Notes: generated by a model from the letters alone, not told the origin. Positions 1 through 9,700 are shown, numbered from the stretch's first letter. The stretch: DNA of 64,000 nt from EB88 sp965199135 (GCA_965199135.1 OZ240685.1:2604001-2668000), one strand, 5' to 3'. Numbers and translations are program-made.

Positions 1-572
1 AATGGGTCGGACGACAGCTCCGCCATACGCAGCGAGCGGCCGGCCAGCCGATGGGTGCTGGGCAGCGCAGCGACCAGGGGCTCCACGTAGAAGCGCTCGG
101 CTCGCAGGTTGCGCATCTGTGGCTGCAGTGCCCGCGTGAAACCGATGTCGAGCGTTCCCGAAAGCAGCGCCTCGTGCTGTTCGGTAGGCGTCATCTCCAT
201 CAGAGCAATGCGCACGCCGGGAGAGTGCTCGCGAAAACGGCGTATCAATGCAGGGAAAAAAGGGCCCGTTCCTCCCACGAAGAATCCTATGGAAAGGGTG
301 CCGGTTTCCCCTCGCAACGAGCGCTGGGCGGCCTCGACGGCCCGCTCCGCGGCTGCCAGGGTTCGCTGTGCCTCCGCAAGAAAGACCTGCCCATGAGCAG
401 TGAGGCGGGCGCGATGTTCCCGCCGGTCAAAGAGTGGGACACCGATCTCTTCTTCCAGGTCTCGAAGCTGCTCGCTCACCGCAGACTGCGATACATGGAG
501 GATGGCCGCGGCACGAGCGAAGCCTTTTGCCTCGGCGACAGCAGCAAAATAGCGGAGGTGACGAAGCTCCAT
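1..572 (-). CDS. LysR-family transcriptional regulator (partial, 3' end outside window)
   Basis: About 190 N-terminal residues are present and the rest lies left of the window. The protein opens MELRHLRYFAAVAEAKGFAR and carries the classic LysR winged helix-turn-helix at residues 1-60 (HVSQSAVSEQLRDLE, then LFDR and LTAHG). From about residue 90 the effector-binding fold begins (LSIGFF, then GTLDIGFTRA). LysR proteins bind DNA as tetramers and respond to a small-molecule co-inducer. It is divergent from the RND efflux operon that starts 125 bp away, the usual arrangement for a local regulator, so control of the pump and of itself is the likely job. The ligand is unknown. Family assignment is firm; the target is inferred from position. 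Confidence 0.9.
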   Translation of the reverse strand, partial: MELRHLRYFAAVAEAKGFARAAAILHVSQSAVSEQLRDLEEEIGVPLFDRREHRARLTAHGQVFLAEAQRTLAAAERAVEAAQRSLRGETGTLSIGFFVGGTGPFFPALIRRFREHSPGVRIALMEMTPTEQHEALLSGTLDIGFTRALQPQMRNLRAERFYVEPLVAALPSTHRLAGRSLRMAELSSDP

Positions 573-697
573 GTACCGAGTCTATCGCTTTTAGAGATTG
601 ATCTTAGCGGTATTAACTGTTTGGCAAGCATCTGTTCTCAGGCGCACACTAGAGATTGCACCCGGGAGCAGAACGGGCGAGGAAAGAGCCAGCGACT
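573..697. promoter_or_regulatory. Divergent control region, lysR / RND efflux operon
   Basis: This intergenic region must hold both promoters. It contains an interrupted dyad TCTA-N7-TAGA (581-595) starting 9 bp upstream of the lysR start. That is the geometry of LysR boxes, although the T-N11-A core is one base off the usual register. A 9-bp direct repeat TAGAGATTG occurs at 592-600, overlapping the dyad, and again at 650-658, 58 bp away. Two spaced sites are typical for LysR recognition and activation sites. Assignment as operator is inference. Confidence 0.4.
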
Positions 698-3600
698 ATG
701 TGGATTGTCAAGATTGCACTGGATCGGCCGTACACATTCATCATTTTGGCGCTGCTCATCCTGATCCTCAGTCCTGTCATTATCCTGCGCACGCCGACCG
801 ACATCTTCCCCAACATCAATATCCCGGTGGTTGCGGTTAACTTTACCTACACCGGGCTTGCGGCCGAAGACTTCGAAGGGCGGATCACCACGCCCTATGA
901 GAAGGCGCTTACGACGCTGGTCGACAATATTGAGCATCTCGAGTCCACCACCTACAACGGGGAAGTGGTGGTAAAGATCTTTCTGCAGCCCGGTGCGAGT
1001 CTCGATACCGCAAACGCCCAGGTGACGGCTGCCTCGCAGTACCTGCTCAAGCAGCTGCCCCCAGGAACGCTTGCCCCCGAGATCATCAACTTCTCCGCCT
1101 CGAGCGTACCCATCCTGCAGCTCGGTATCTCCGGGGAAGGTCTCTCCGAAGCGCAGCTCAACGACTACGCGACCAACTTCATCCGGCCGCAGCTCACAAC
1201 CGTTCCCGGCGTAGTCATCCCGCTGACGTACGGCGGCAAGCAGCGGCAGTTGACCGTCAATATGCAGCCGCAGCTGATGCAGTCCAAAGGCGTTTCGCCC
1301 AACGACCTGATCGACGCGCTGCAGTCAGAGGACCTGGTGCTCCCCTCGGGCACGGCCAAGATCGGCGCGCGCGAGTATGACGTGACCAGCAATGCGTCGC
1401 CCAAGACGGTCAGCGAAATTGCCGAGTTACCGATCAAGCAGGTTAATGGCAGCACCGTGTATGTGCGTGACGTTTCGACCGTCAGCGATGGCTACGCATT
1501 CCAGACCAACGTGGTGCGCCAGGATGGCAGACGCGGCGTGCTGTTGAGCATTCTCAAGAACGGCCAGTCGTCGACGCTCTCGGTGGTCTCCGGCGTACGC
1601 GGTATGTTGCCCCGCGTGGCTACGCTTGTGCCGCCGCAGTTGAAGATCTCGCCGCTGGCTGACCAGTCAGTCTTCGTCCGCGGAGCGGTGCAGGGCGTCG
1701 TCCGCGAAGCCGTGATTGCCGCCGCGCTCACCGGCCTGATGATCCTGCTCTTTCTCGGCTCGTGGCGCTCCACGCTGATTATCGCCATCTCTATCCCTTT
1801 GTCGATTCTGTCTTCGATCATCGTGCTCTCCCTGATCGGCGAGACGATCAACACCATGACGCTTGGCGGACTTGCACTTGCAGTCGGCATCCTGGTCGAC
1901 GATGCCACGGTCACGATTGAAAATATCGAGCGCTTTATGGAAGAGGGCTACCAGCTGCGGGAGGCCATCCTCGACGGCGCTGGCCAGATCGCGGTTCCTG
2001 CACTTGTTTCGACGCTGTGTATTTGCATCGTGTTTCTGCCGATGTTCTTCCTGACAGGTGTCTCGCGCTACCTGTTTGTGCCGCTTGCCGAGGCGGTTGT
2101 CTTCGCAATGCTGGCCTCGTACATCCTGTCGCGTACGCTCGTGCCAACGCTCGCGATGTACTTGCTCAAGGTGCATCACCCGGCGCCCTCGCGTAATCCG
2201 CTGGTCCAGTTTCAGCAAGGCTTCAGCCGCAACTTCGAACGCGTGCGCGAGTCGTACCAGGGCTTGCTGACGCGTCTGGTACTCCGGCGTGCTATCTTCA
2301 TCCCGTTCTTCCTGATCGCCTGCCTCTGCGCGTTTCTGCTCGTACCTTTCCTTGGCCGTGACTTTTTCCCCAGCACCGACTCCGGCGAGTTCATTCTCCA
2401 TGTGCGCGGCAAGACCGGGCTTCGCATCGAAGAAACAGCCAAGCTCTGCGACCTCGTCGAGGATCAGATCCGCCGCACCATCCCTGCGGACCAGCTTGAT
2501 AACATGCTCGACAACATCGGGCTTCCATACAGCGGCTTCAACACCATGCATGCGACCTCGGGACTCGTTGGCGCAAGCGATGCCGACATCATCGTGAGTC
2601 TCAAGGGGAAACACGGACCCACGGCAAACTACATTCGCACCCTGCGCCAGCAGCTGCCGCAGGCTTTTCCCGGCAGCATCTTCTACTTCCTGCCAGCGGA
2701 CATCACGACGCAGATCCTGAACTTTGGCCTACCCTCGCCGATCGACGTGCAGATCGAGGGAAGCGACATGTATCAGAGCAAGGAGATCGCGGACACGATG
2801 CTGAAGCAGATGCGTCGGGTCCCGGGTCTGACCGATGTGCGTGTGCAGCAGCCGCTCGACTATCCCGTGCTCCACATTGCGGTCGACCGCACCAAGGCGT
2901 CCCAGGGTGGCTTCACCGAGCGGGACGTCGCGCAAAGCCTTACCAGCAGCCTCAGTGGCTCCTTCCAGATCACGCCGATGTTCTATCTGAATCCAAAGAA
3001 TTCGGTGAACTACAACCTGGTGGCAGAGACGCCGCAGTACGCGGAGGAGTCGCTCCAGGACCTGCAGAACATTCCGATCCACTCCGCGCTTACAGGCGCC
3101 AACGGCATCCTCGGCAACATCGCGACCATTGAGCGAACTCACGAGGCGGCGATCGTTTCGCACTACAACATCCGTCGCACGATTGATATCTATGGCGCAG
3201 TGCAGGATCGCGATCTCGGCGGTGTGGGGGCCGACGTCGAGAAGATCGTCGAGCACAACAGCCATCACCTGCCACGCGGCACCTTCATCCACCTTCGTGG
3301 TCAGCTTGCCACGATGCAGAGTGCCTACGTGGCGCTGCTCGCAGGTCTCGTCTTTGCCATCCTGCTCGTCTACATGCTGATCGTCGTCAACTTCCAGAGC
3401 TGGCTCGATCCGTTCATCATCATCACCGCGCTGCCGGCTGCGCTCGCGGGGATTGTGCTGTTCCTCTTTTTGACGCACACCACACTGAGCGTGCCCGCAC
3501 TGATGGGTGCGATCATGTGTATGGGTGTCGCGACGGCAAACTCGATCCTGGTGGTTTCCTTTGCAAAGATCCGACTGGCCGAGCATGGTGAGCCGATTCG

Positions 3601-3856
3601 TGCTGCCATCGAGGCAGGCGCTACCCGCTTCCGCCCGGTCTGTATGACGGCGCTTGCCATGATCATCGGCATGATTCCCATGGCACTGGGGCTTGGCGAT
3701 GGCGGCGAACAGAATGCGCCGCTCGGACGCGCAGTGATCGGCGGCCTCAGCATGGCGACGATCGCCACACTCACTTTTGTTCCTTCGGTCTTTGGACTGC
3801 TCCATGGACGCAAAGCAGCCAAGCGCGAACAAGCCGCCCCCGCGGTGCATGCCTGA
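698..3856 (+). CDS. RND efflux transporter permease (HAE1/AcrB-like)
   Basis: Inner-membrane proton-driven pump of 1052 residues, the usual RND length, with the duplicated layout of TM1, a large periplasmic loop, a six-helix bundle, and the same again. The start at 698 (MWIVKIALDRPYTF) follows an AGGAAAG Shine-Dalgarno; an upstream in-frame ATG at 656 would add 14 atypical residues. TM4 keeps the paired aspartates of proton relay (VGILVDDATVTIENIE, D401-D402). In TM10 the segment GVATANSIL places Ala947 where AcrB has Lys940. First gene of a permease-adaptor-outer-membrane operon, with 12 bp to the next gene. Substrates cannot be read from sequence; drug or toxic-organic export is typical of the family. 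Confidence 0.93.
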   Translation: MWIVKIALDRPYTFIILALLILILSPVIILRTPTDIFPNINIPVVAVNFTYTGLAAEDFEGRITTPYEKALTTLVDNIEHLESTTYNGEVVVKIFLQPGASLDTANAQVTAASQYLLKQLPPGTLAPEIINFSASSVPILQLGISGEGLSEAQLNDYATNFIRPQLTTVPGVVIPLTYGGKQRQLTVNMQPQLMQSKGVSPNDLIDALQSEDLVLPSGTAKIGAREYDVTSNASPKTVSEIAELPIKQVNGSTVYVRDVSTVSDGYAFQTNVVRQDGRRGVLLSILKNGQSSTLSVVSGVRGMLPRVATLVPPQLKISPLADQSVFVRGAVQGVVREAVIAAALTGLMILLFLGSWRSTLIIAISIPLSILSSIIVLSLIGETINTMTLGGLALAVGILVDDATVTIENIERFMEEGYQLREAILDGAGQIAVPALVSTLCICIVFLPMFFLTGVSRYLFVPLAEAVVFAMLASYILSRTLVPTLAMYLLKVHHPAPSRNPLVQFQQGFSRNFERVRESYQGLLTRLVLRRAIFIPFFLIACLCAFLLVPFLGRDFFPSTDSGEFILHVRGKTGLRIEETAKLCDLVEDQIRRTIPADQLDNMLDNIGLPYSGFNTMHATSGLVGASDADIIVSLKGKHGPTANYIRTLRQQLPQAFPGSIFYFLPADITTQILNFGLPSPIDVQIEGSDMYQSKEIADTMLKQMRRVPGLTDVRVQQPLDYPVLHIAVDRTKASQGGFTERDVAQSLTSSLSGSFQITPMFYLNPKNSVNYNLVAETPQYAEESLQDLQNIPIHSALTGANGILGNIATIERTHEAAIVSHYNIRRTIDIYGAVQDRDLGGVGADVEKIVEHNSHHLPRGTFIHLRGQLATMQSAYVALLAGLVFAILLVYMLIVVNFQSWLDPFIIITALPAALAGIVLFLFLTHTTLSVPALMGAIMCMGVATANSILVVSFAKIRLAEHGEPIRAAIEAGATRFRPVCMTALAMIIGMIPMALGLGDGGEQNAPLGRAVIGGLSMATIATLTFVPSVFGLLHGRKAAKREQAAPAVHA

Positions 3857-3868
3857 AACGAGGAAAGT

Positions 3869-5185
3869 ATGTCAGACAGACATGGAGCACAGGACGTGAA
3901 CGACGGAATGCGTGACACAGGGACGAGTCTCCTGCAGCAGCCGGTTCCGACGCACCCAGAGGAGCCACACACGGCCACGCCGCGTGGCGCAGTCCCTGGC
4001 GACACGATCCCGGAGCCGCCAGTCCGACGCAGCCGTGGCGGCCTTGTGCTGGGCGTCATCGTCGTGCTGATTCTCGCTGTGCTGATCTACGAAGGCATCC
4101 ACACGCGCCGAAAGAATGAAGCAGCGCTGACGCACAATACCGATGCTGTAGCCACACCCATCGTGCACGTTTCGACGCCACTGATCGGTGCGCAGGCCGA
4201 TGAAGTGATGCTGCCGGCCAACGTCACCGCCTTCATCGACACGCCGATCTATGCGCGCACCAGCGGCTACCTCAAGCACTGGTACGCCGACATCGGCACC
4301 CACGTCGCCAAGGGCGCGCTGCTTGCTGTGATCGAGACACCAGAGCTCGACCAGCAGGTTTCGCAGGCGCAGGCCGATGTGAAGACCGCTGAGTCGAATC
4401 TGCAGATCGCACAGATCACCGCCACACGCTGGGAGAAGCTGCTGCAGAAGAATGCGGTCTCGCGCCAGGAAGCCGACCAGGCCACGAGTGACCTTTCCTC
4501 GCGTGAGTCTGCGCTCTCGGCCCAGCAGGCAAACCTGCGGCGCGTCCAACAACTGCAGGACTTCGAGCGCATCTACGCACCCTTTGCGGGAGTCATCACG
4601 GCACGCAACGTCGATGTAGGCTCCCTCATCGAAGCCGGCCAGAACACCACGCAAAAGGAGATGTTCCACCTCGCAGCGACCGATCACCTTCGCGTCTTCG
4701 TGCCGGTGCCCGAAGTGCTCGAAAGTGCGGTGCATGATGGCGCGCGCGTCCCGATCACACTTGATGCTTTCCCGAACGAGAAGTTCTACGGCACGCTGGC
4801 CCGCAGCTCGCGAGCGGTCGATCCAGTCTCCCGCACCCTGAACGTCGAAGTCGACGTCAACAACACGACCGGGCGGATGCTACCCGGCGCCTATGCGTTC
4901 GTGCACCTCGCCGTCCCGGCAGAGCTGCGCGCACTTACGGTTCCTTCGAACACGCTGCTGTTCCGCCGCAATGGGATGCAGGTAGGCGTGGTGGAGAACG
5001 GCCGCGTCACGCTCCGCGATGTCAAGATCGGCCACGACTATGGCGCCACGGTTGAGATCACACAGGGCCTCAAGCCATCGGACGAGGTCGTGCTTGATCC
5101 CAGCGATTCGCTCGAAAGCGGAGATCAGGTGCGCGTGCAGGGCGAGGGACCGACGCCTGGCAATGACAAGAGGGCAGCACAGTGA
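3869..5185 (+). CDS. RND efflux periplasmic adaptor (HlyD/MFP family)
   Basis: 438-residue membrane-fusion protein that bridges the permease and the outer-membrane channel. A long Pro-rich cytoplasmic N-terminus is followed by one membrane anchor at about residues 57-75 (GLVLGVIVVLILAVLIYEG). Then come the first lipoyl half (YARTSGYLKHWYADIGTHV), a helical hairpin (QAQADVKTAESNLQIAQ to LSAQQANLRRVQQLQ), the second lipoyl half (IYAPFAGVITARNVDVGS) and beta-barrel/MP domains. AGGAAAG lies directly upstream of the ATG. The stop overlaps the GTG start of the next gene by 4 bp, so the adaptor and channel are translationally coupled. An anchored rather than lipidated adaptor is unusual for AcrA types but common in this subfamily. 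Confidence 0.92.
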   Translation: MSDRHGAQDVNDGMRDTGTSLLQQPVPTHPEEPHTATPRGAVPGDTIPEPPVRRSRGGLVLGVIVVLILAVLIYEGIHTRRKNEAALTHNTDAVATPIVHVSTPLIGAQADEVMLPANVTAFIDTPIYARTSGYLKHWYADIGTHVAKGALLAVIETPELDQQVSQAQADVKTAESNLQIAQITATRWEKLLQKNAVSRQEADQATSDLSSRESALSAQQANLRRVQQLQDFERIYAPFAGVITARNVDVGSLIEAGQNTTQKEMFHLAATDHLRVFVPVPEVLESAVHDGARVPITLDAFPNEKFYGTLARSSRAVDPVSRTLNVEVDVNNTTGRMLPGAYAFVHLAVPAELRALTVPSNTLLFRRNGMQVGVVENGRVTLRDVKIGHDYGATVEITQGLKPSDEVVLDPSDSLESGDQVRVQGEGPTPGNDKRAAQ

Positions 5186-6636
5186 GTGTACGTTCCAAGG
5201 GGGTCTCGCTTCTGTCACTGTGTGCGTTGCTGATCTCGGGTTGCAAGGTCGGTCCCAACTATGTGCGTCCTGCCACGCCGATAGCACCATCGTTCAAGGA
5301 GCAGCCCTCAGCCGGCGACGGGTGGACCACAGGCCAGCCGGAAGACGCCGCGCTTAAGGGTGACTGGTGGACGTTGTTCGACGACCCCCAGCTGAGCGCA
5401 CTGGAGGTCGAGCTCGACCAGGCCAATCAGACCCTCAAAGCCGCTGCGGCTAACTTTCGCGCGGCCCGCGACCAGATCGCCTATAACCGCGCAAATCTTG
5501 CGCCGACCATCGGCACCGGGCCCGGCGTAGGCGTCATTCGCAATTCAGCGAACGCGCCCTACTTCAATTCGGCGCTCGCCAATGGCGGTGAAGGCAACCT
5601 GAGTCTCCCGTTCGATCTCAACTACGAGATTGATCTGTGGGGCCGGATCCGGCGGGCGATCACGAGCGCCCGCGAGCAGGCCCAGGCCTCCGATGCCGAC
5701 CTTGAAAATGCGCGTCTGAGCCTGCACGCAGAGCTCGCGATGGACTACTTCGATGCGCGCGCTACCGATGCGCAGCTGAAGCTCGTCATGGATACCATCG
5801 GTGCCTACCAGAAGGCCTTTGACCTCACCCAGGATCGCTTCCAGGGGGGCGCGGCACCACAGTCGGACGTCGATGAAGCGCGCACGCAGCTCAACACCGC
5901 GCGCGTGCTCTCAACCGATCTCGGCATCGAGCGTACTGCAGATGAACATGCGATCGCTGTGCTGATCGGCCGGCCGCCGGCGCAGTACACGCTCTCGCCT
6001 GATCCCATCAATCAGCAGCCGCCAGCGCTGCCGAAGATCCCAGGCGCGCTCCCCTCGCAGCTGCTCGAGCGCCGGCCCGACATCGCCGCCAGCGAGCGCC
6101 GCATGGCCGCGCAGAATGAACAGATCGGCATCGCCAAGGCTGCCTTCTATCCGACGCTCTCGCTCGGCGGGGATGCCGGCTTCCAGGGCACTTCGGCGCT
6201 CAACTGGTTTACCTGGCCGAGCCGTTTCTGGGCTGTTGGACCGACGTTTAACGAAACGCTTTTTGACGCGGGCCGCCGTCGCGCTGTGCTGAACACCGCA
6301 ACCGCCGACTACGACAACACGGTTGCAAATTATCGCCAGACCACGCTGACCGCTTTCCAGCAGGTGGAGGATTCGCTTGCGCAGCTGCGTATTCTCGAGA
6401 CCGAAGCGCAGCAGCAGCACGAGACCACCGCGAGCGCCGAGCAGTCGCTCGACCTCTTCAACATTCGCTACGAGGGTGGCGTCGACACATACCTGCAGGT
6501 CATCACCTGGCAGACTGCCGCGCTCAACAACGAGCGCAACGACATCGACATCATGCGCCGACGCCTCGACGCGAGCGTCCTGCTGATCAAGGCGCTTGGT
6601 GGTGGCTGGAATACCTCGCAGCTGCCCAAGCTCTAG
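5182..6636 (+). CDS. Outer-membrane efflux lipoprotein (NodT/OprM family)
   Basis: 484-residue TolC-like channel that completes the tripartite pump. It starts at GTG inside GTGA, overlapping the adaptor stop. A lipoprotein signal peptide ends in LISGC, putting the acylated cysteine at residue 21, followed by the NodT hallmark KVGPNYVRP. Two outer-membrane efflux repeats follow, rich in long helices (ANQTLKAAAANFRAARDQI; SLDLFNIRYEGGVDTYLQV). RBS signal for the GTG is weak, consistent with coupling. Third gene of the operon; a hairpin follows at 6648-6677. Confidence 0.92.
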   Translation: MSVRSKGVSLLSLCALLISGCKVGPNYVRPATPIAPSFKEQPSAGDGWTTGQPEDAALKGDWWTLFDDPQLSALEVELDQANQTLKAAAANFRAARDQIAYNRANLAPTIGTGPGVGVIRNSANAPYFNSALANGGEGNLSLPFDLNYEIDLWGRIRRAITSAREQAQASDADLENARLSLHAELAMDYFDARATDAQLKLVMDTIGAYQKAFDLTQDRFQGGAAPQSDVDEARTQLNTARVLSTDLGIERTADEHAIAVLIGRPPAQYTLSPDPINQQPPALPKIPGALPSQLLERRPDIAASERRMAAQNEQIGIAKAAFYPTLSLGGDAGFQGTSALNWFTWPSRFWAVGPTFNETLFDAGRRRAVLNTATADYDNTVANYRQTTLTAFQQVEDSLAQLRILETEAQQQHETTASAEQSLDLFNIRYEGGVDTYLQVITWQTAALNNERNDIDIMRRRLDASVLLIKALGGGWNTSQLPKL

Positions 6637-6647
6637 AGAGCCACGGC

Positions 6648-6677
6648 GCCCCGCATCCCGCTCCTGAGATGTGGGGC
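6648..6677. terminator. Hairpin between convergent efflux operon and MFS gene
   Basis: GCCCCGCATC (6648-6657) pairs with GATGTGGGGC (6668-6677), a 10-bp stem with one G-U wobble and a 10-nt loop, 11 bp after the outer-membrane gene stop. No T-run follows, so this may be a bidirectional stem-only terminator or RNA-stabilising hairpin. Confidence 0.45.
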
Positions 6678-6695
6678 ATCTGCCTACCATGCAGG

Positions 6696-8012
6696 CTACG
6701 CTCGCGCCGCCGAGTTATTGTTCTTCAAGAAGAGTGTCGCAATGGCGCCGGCAACTGCCACACCTGCGACCGAGAAGAGCCCACTCGTGTAGCTGTGTGA
6801 GCTGGTCGAGAGATGGCCGACCGTCACCTGCCCCAGGAACGCGCCAAAGCCGCCCAGGCAGGTGATGATCGCGATGCCACCGGCCGCAGCAGTGCCTTCA
6901 AGCATGCTCGTCAGCCACGTCCAGAACGGACCCTGCAGGCTGAAGACGCCAACCGTTGCAAGCGAGAACGCAAGCAGCACCGTGACGAGTGAGTGCGCAT
7001 ACACCGCCGCTGCAAAGCCCGCCGCCGAGCCGAGCAGGCACACCGCTACATGCCATCGCCGGTCCCCGGTCCGATCAGAGTTGGCGCCGATCAGCATCAT
7101 GGCGATGGCCGTGACCAGGTAGGGTAACGTCGACCAGCGATCGATCGCGCTCCCACTCATCTGGGTCGCGCCATGGATGCTCTTCATGAACAAAGGAAGC
7201 CACAGGTTGATCACATAGACACAGACCTGGTCGGCAAAGAAGACCGCCGCAAGCAGGTAGAGCGCGGGCAGCTTCAGCGCGTCGGTGAAGTTATGGTGCG
7301 CCCCGGAACCAAGCGACTCCCGGTCCTTTTTGACCTGCTCCTCGAGCCACGTGGCCTCTTCGGGCTTGAGCCACTTCGCCTCGGAGGGATGATCCTTTAA
7401 GAGAAACAGCACGGAGATGCCGAACAGGGTGGTGGGAATCCCCTCTGAGATGAACAGCCATTGCCAGCCGTGCAAACCGCCCACGCCATCGAAGCCGAGC
7501 AGCGTGCTCGCGATCGGGCCGCCAACCACCCCGGCAATCGCCGTAGCCGTCATAAACCGGGCAACGGAACGCGCCCGCTCCCGTGAGGGAAACCAGTACG
7601 TCAGATAAAGAATCATGCCGGGAAAGAAGCCGGCCTCGCTCAAGCCAAGGAGGAAGCGCAGGAGATAGAACGTATGCGCAGAATGCACAAAGGACATCGA
7701 CGCCGCGACAATGCCCCAGGTGATCATGATGCGGGCCATCCACTTGCGCGGGCCAACCTTGGCCAGGATCAGGTTGCTTGGAATGTCGAAGAGGGCGGAC
7801 CCGATAAAGAACAGACCAGCACCTGTGCCATACACGGCATCACTCATGTGCAGGTCTGCCTTCATCTGCACAGCCGCATACCCAACGTTCACTCGATCGA
7901 GATAGGCGAGGATATACAGCAGGAACATGTAAGGGATAAGCCGAAGTGTGATCTTTCGGTAAATCGCCCGACCCTCCCCAAGGCCGGGCGTTGATTCTGC
8001 GACAGTCGCCAT
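6696..8012 (-). CDS. MFS transporter, anion:cation symporter family
   Basis: 438-residue, 12-helix carrier. Its N-terminus (ITLRLIPYMFLLYILAYLDR, then VNVGYAA) and the TM1-2 region are those of the ACS subfamily, which takes up hexuronates, glucarate, galactonate, tartrate, phthalate and 4-hydroxyphenylacetate by proton symport. The loop between TM2 and TM3 holds GPRKWMARIMITWG, the family signature. No clear Shine-Dalgarno precedes the ATG. A GntR regulator and a semialdehyde dehydrogenase lie nearby on the same strand, separated by the antiporter gene, which fits import of a sugar acid. The exact substrate is inference. Confidence 0.88.
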   Translation of the reverse strand: MATVAESTPGLGEGRAIYRKITLRLIPYMFLLYILAYLDRVNVGYAAVQMKADLHMSDAVYGTGAGLFFIGSALFDIPSNLILAKVGPRKWMARIMITWGIVAASMSFVHSAHTFYLLRFLLGLSEAGFFPGMILYLTYWFPSRERARSVARFMTATAIAGVVGGPIASTLLGFDGVGGLHGWQWLFISEGIPTTLFGISVLFLLKDHPSEAKWLKPEEATWLEEQVKKDRESLGSGAHHNFTDALKLPALYLLAAVFFADQVCVYVINLWLPLFMKSIHGATQMSGSAIDRWSTLPYLVTAIAMMLIGANSDRTGDRRWHVAVCLLGSAAGFAAAVYAHSLVTVLLAFSLATVGVFSLQGPFWTWLTSMLEGTAAAGGIAIITCLGGFGAFLGQVTVGHLSTSSHSYTSGLFSVAGVAVAGAIATLFLKNNNSAARA

Positions 8013-8095
8013 AGCATCACTGTACCTTTTTCATCTGAGCGCTCCCCCGTTGGAGACTCACCCTACTTCGTTCCATGCAAACCTTTGGGAGGCTC

Positions 8096-9700
8096 ATGCC
8101 GGTACATGGAATTCACACCACGGAGCTGCTTCTCCTGCTCCTGGTGTCCTTTACCGCTCTGTTGACAGCGGTGGCACAACGCTTCAAGATTCCGTACCCG
8201 ATCGTGCTGGTTCTGGGCGGCCTGATTTTGTCGCTTGTGCCGATCTTTCCCGATATCTCACTCAGCCCCACCATGGTTTTCCTGGTGATCCTGCCGCCGC
8301 TGCTCTTCAGCGCGGCGCTCCAGACCTCATGGCGCGAGTTCCGGCTGAACCTCCTGCACATCCTGCTCCTGGCCTTTGGCGCAGTCGCCTTTACCGTCAT
8401 CGGGGTGGCCTACGCCACGCACTGGCTCCTGCGCGACTACGATCTCGCCACGGGTGCGGTGCTCGGCGCAGTGGTCTGTGCCACCGACGCGATCGCGGCT
8501 TCCGCAATCGGGCGCCGTGTCGGGCTTCCGCAGGAGATCATCGACCTGATCGAAGGCGAGAGCCTGGTCAATGATGCGTCCGGCCTTCTCGCCCTCCAGT
8601 TCAGTGTCGCGCTTGTAACCTCGCGCACCGTCCCGAGCTTCTCATCCGGGGCCGAGGAGCTTCTGCTCTTGATCTTTGGAGGCATCTTCGCCGGACTGGC
8701 TGTCGGTGCGCTCGTCTCCCTGTTTCAGACCCCGGTCCAGGGCTCGTCTCTGCAGACGCTCGTCAGCCTGGCCACCCCCTACTTCGCCTACCTGCTTGGT
8801 GAAGGCCTCCATGCTTCGGGTGTGCTTGCAACGGTCACCTGCGGGCTTTACATCGGCCGGAAGAGCTCGCAGTCGCTGACTTCGGAAGCCCGACTGGAGT
8901 CCTACGCGGTCTGGCGCACCATCGAGTTCGGACTCAACGGCATCGTGTTCATCCTGATCGGTCTGCAACTGCCTACCGTCCTCGACGGCATGCGTCCGCT
9001 GCGCTGGCCGTCGCTGATCGCCGGCGCTGCCTTCATCTGCATCCTGCTGCTCGCCCTGCGCCTGATGTGGATCTATCCCGCAGACTGGGTCAACCGTTCG
9101 ATCCGCAGCCGCTGGTTTGGGCACACCCTTCCACCGCCCGATCCCAAGCGCACGTTTGTTGTCGGCTGGGCCGGGATGCGAGGCGTGCTTACCCTGGCCG
9201 CCGCACTTTCCCTACCGGAGCGGACCGACGCCGGCGTACCGTTTCCGCACCGCGCCGGCATCCTTTTCCTTGCCTTCGCCGCGATCCTTGTTTCACTCAC
9301 TGGCCAGGGCCTGACCCTACCCTGGGTGATCCGCAAGCTGGAGATCGCCGACTCGCCGCAACTGCTGAAGGAGGAGCGCTGGGCGCGTCGACAACTGGTC
9401 AGCTCCGCCCTGCGCATGCTCGAAACCGAGCGGCACCAGACCAGGTCGGAGACCGAAGTCGCCACCGAGTTGATCGAACGCTACTACCGGCAGCGGCTCG
9501 AAGCCCTGCAAGATGGCGAAAGCCAGCGTCCCGACGCCGGAAAGAAGCAGGCAGACTTCACCGCCATGTCGTTAAAAGTACGCGAGGTGGAGCGGGCCGA
9601 ACTCATGCGTCTCGACTTGGAAGGACGCATCGGGGGCGACACACTTCGCAAACTGGAACGGGAACTCGATCTGCTTGATATGCGTTTTCCCCGCGAGTAA
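8096..9700 (+). CDS. Na+/H+ (cation/proton) antiporter, CPA1/NhaP family
   Basis: Inner-membrane antiporter of about 534 residues that exchanges cytoplasmic Na+ or K+ for protons. Twelve or so helices run to about residue 410, with the ion-site motifs CATDAIAASAIGRR and EGESLVNDASG (N159-D160). A hydrophilic, charged C-terminal tail of roughly 110 residues follows, probably regulatory. I prefer the ATG at 8096, which has GGAGG three bases upstream; an in-frame ATG at 8075 is also possible and lacks a nearby site. Its stop is 12 bp from the stop of the convergent GntR gene. No link to the flanking catabolic genes is evident. Confidence 0.9.
   Translation: MPVHGIHTTELLLLLLVSFTALLTAVAQRFKIPYPIVLVLGGLILSLVPIFPDISLSPTMVFLVILPPLLFSAALQTSWREFRLNLLHILLLAFGAVAFTVIGVAYATHWLLRDYDLATGAVLGAVVCATDAIAASAIGRRVGLPQEIIDLIEGESLVNDASGLLALQFSVALVTSRTVPSFSSGAEELLLLIFGGIFAGLAVGALVSLFQTPVQGSSLQTLVSLATPYFAYLLGEGLHASGVLATVTCGLYIGRKSSQSLTSEARLESYAVWRTIEFGLNGIVFILIGLQLPTVLDGMRPLRWPSLIAGAAFICILLLALRLMWIYPADWVNRSIRSRWFGHTLPPPDPKRTFVVGWAGMRGVLTLAAALSLPERTDAGVPFPHRAGILFLAFAAILVSLTGQGLTLPWVIRKLEIADSPQLLKEERWARRQLVSSALRMLETERHQTRSETEVATELIERYYRQRLEALQDGESQRPDAGKKQADFTAMSLKVREVERAELMRLDLEGRIGGDTLRKLERELDLLDMRFPRE

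Noticed and set aside
2729..3850. Long minus-strand frame opposite the RND permease
   Set aside because: The protein is rich in Arg, His and Asp with no family features, the typical antisense shadow of a membrane-protein gene.
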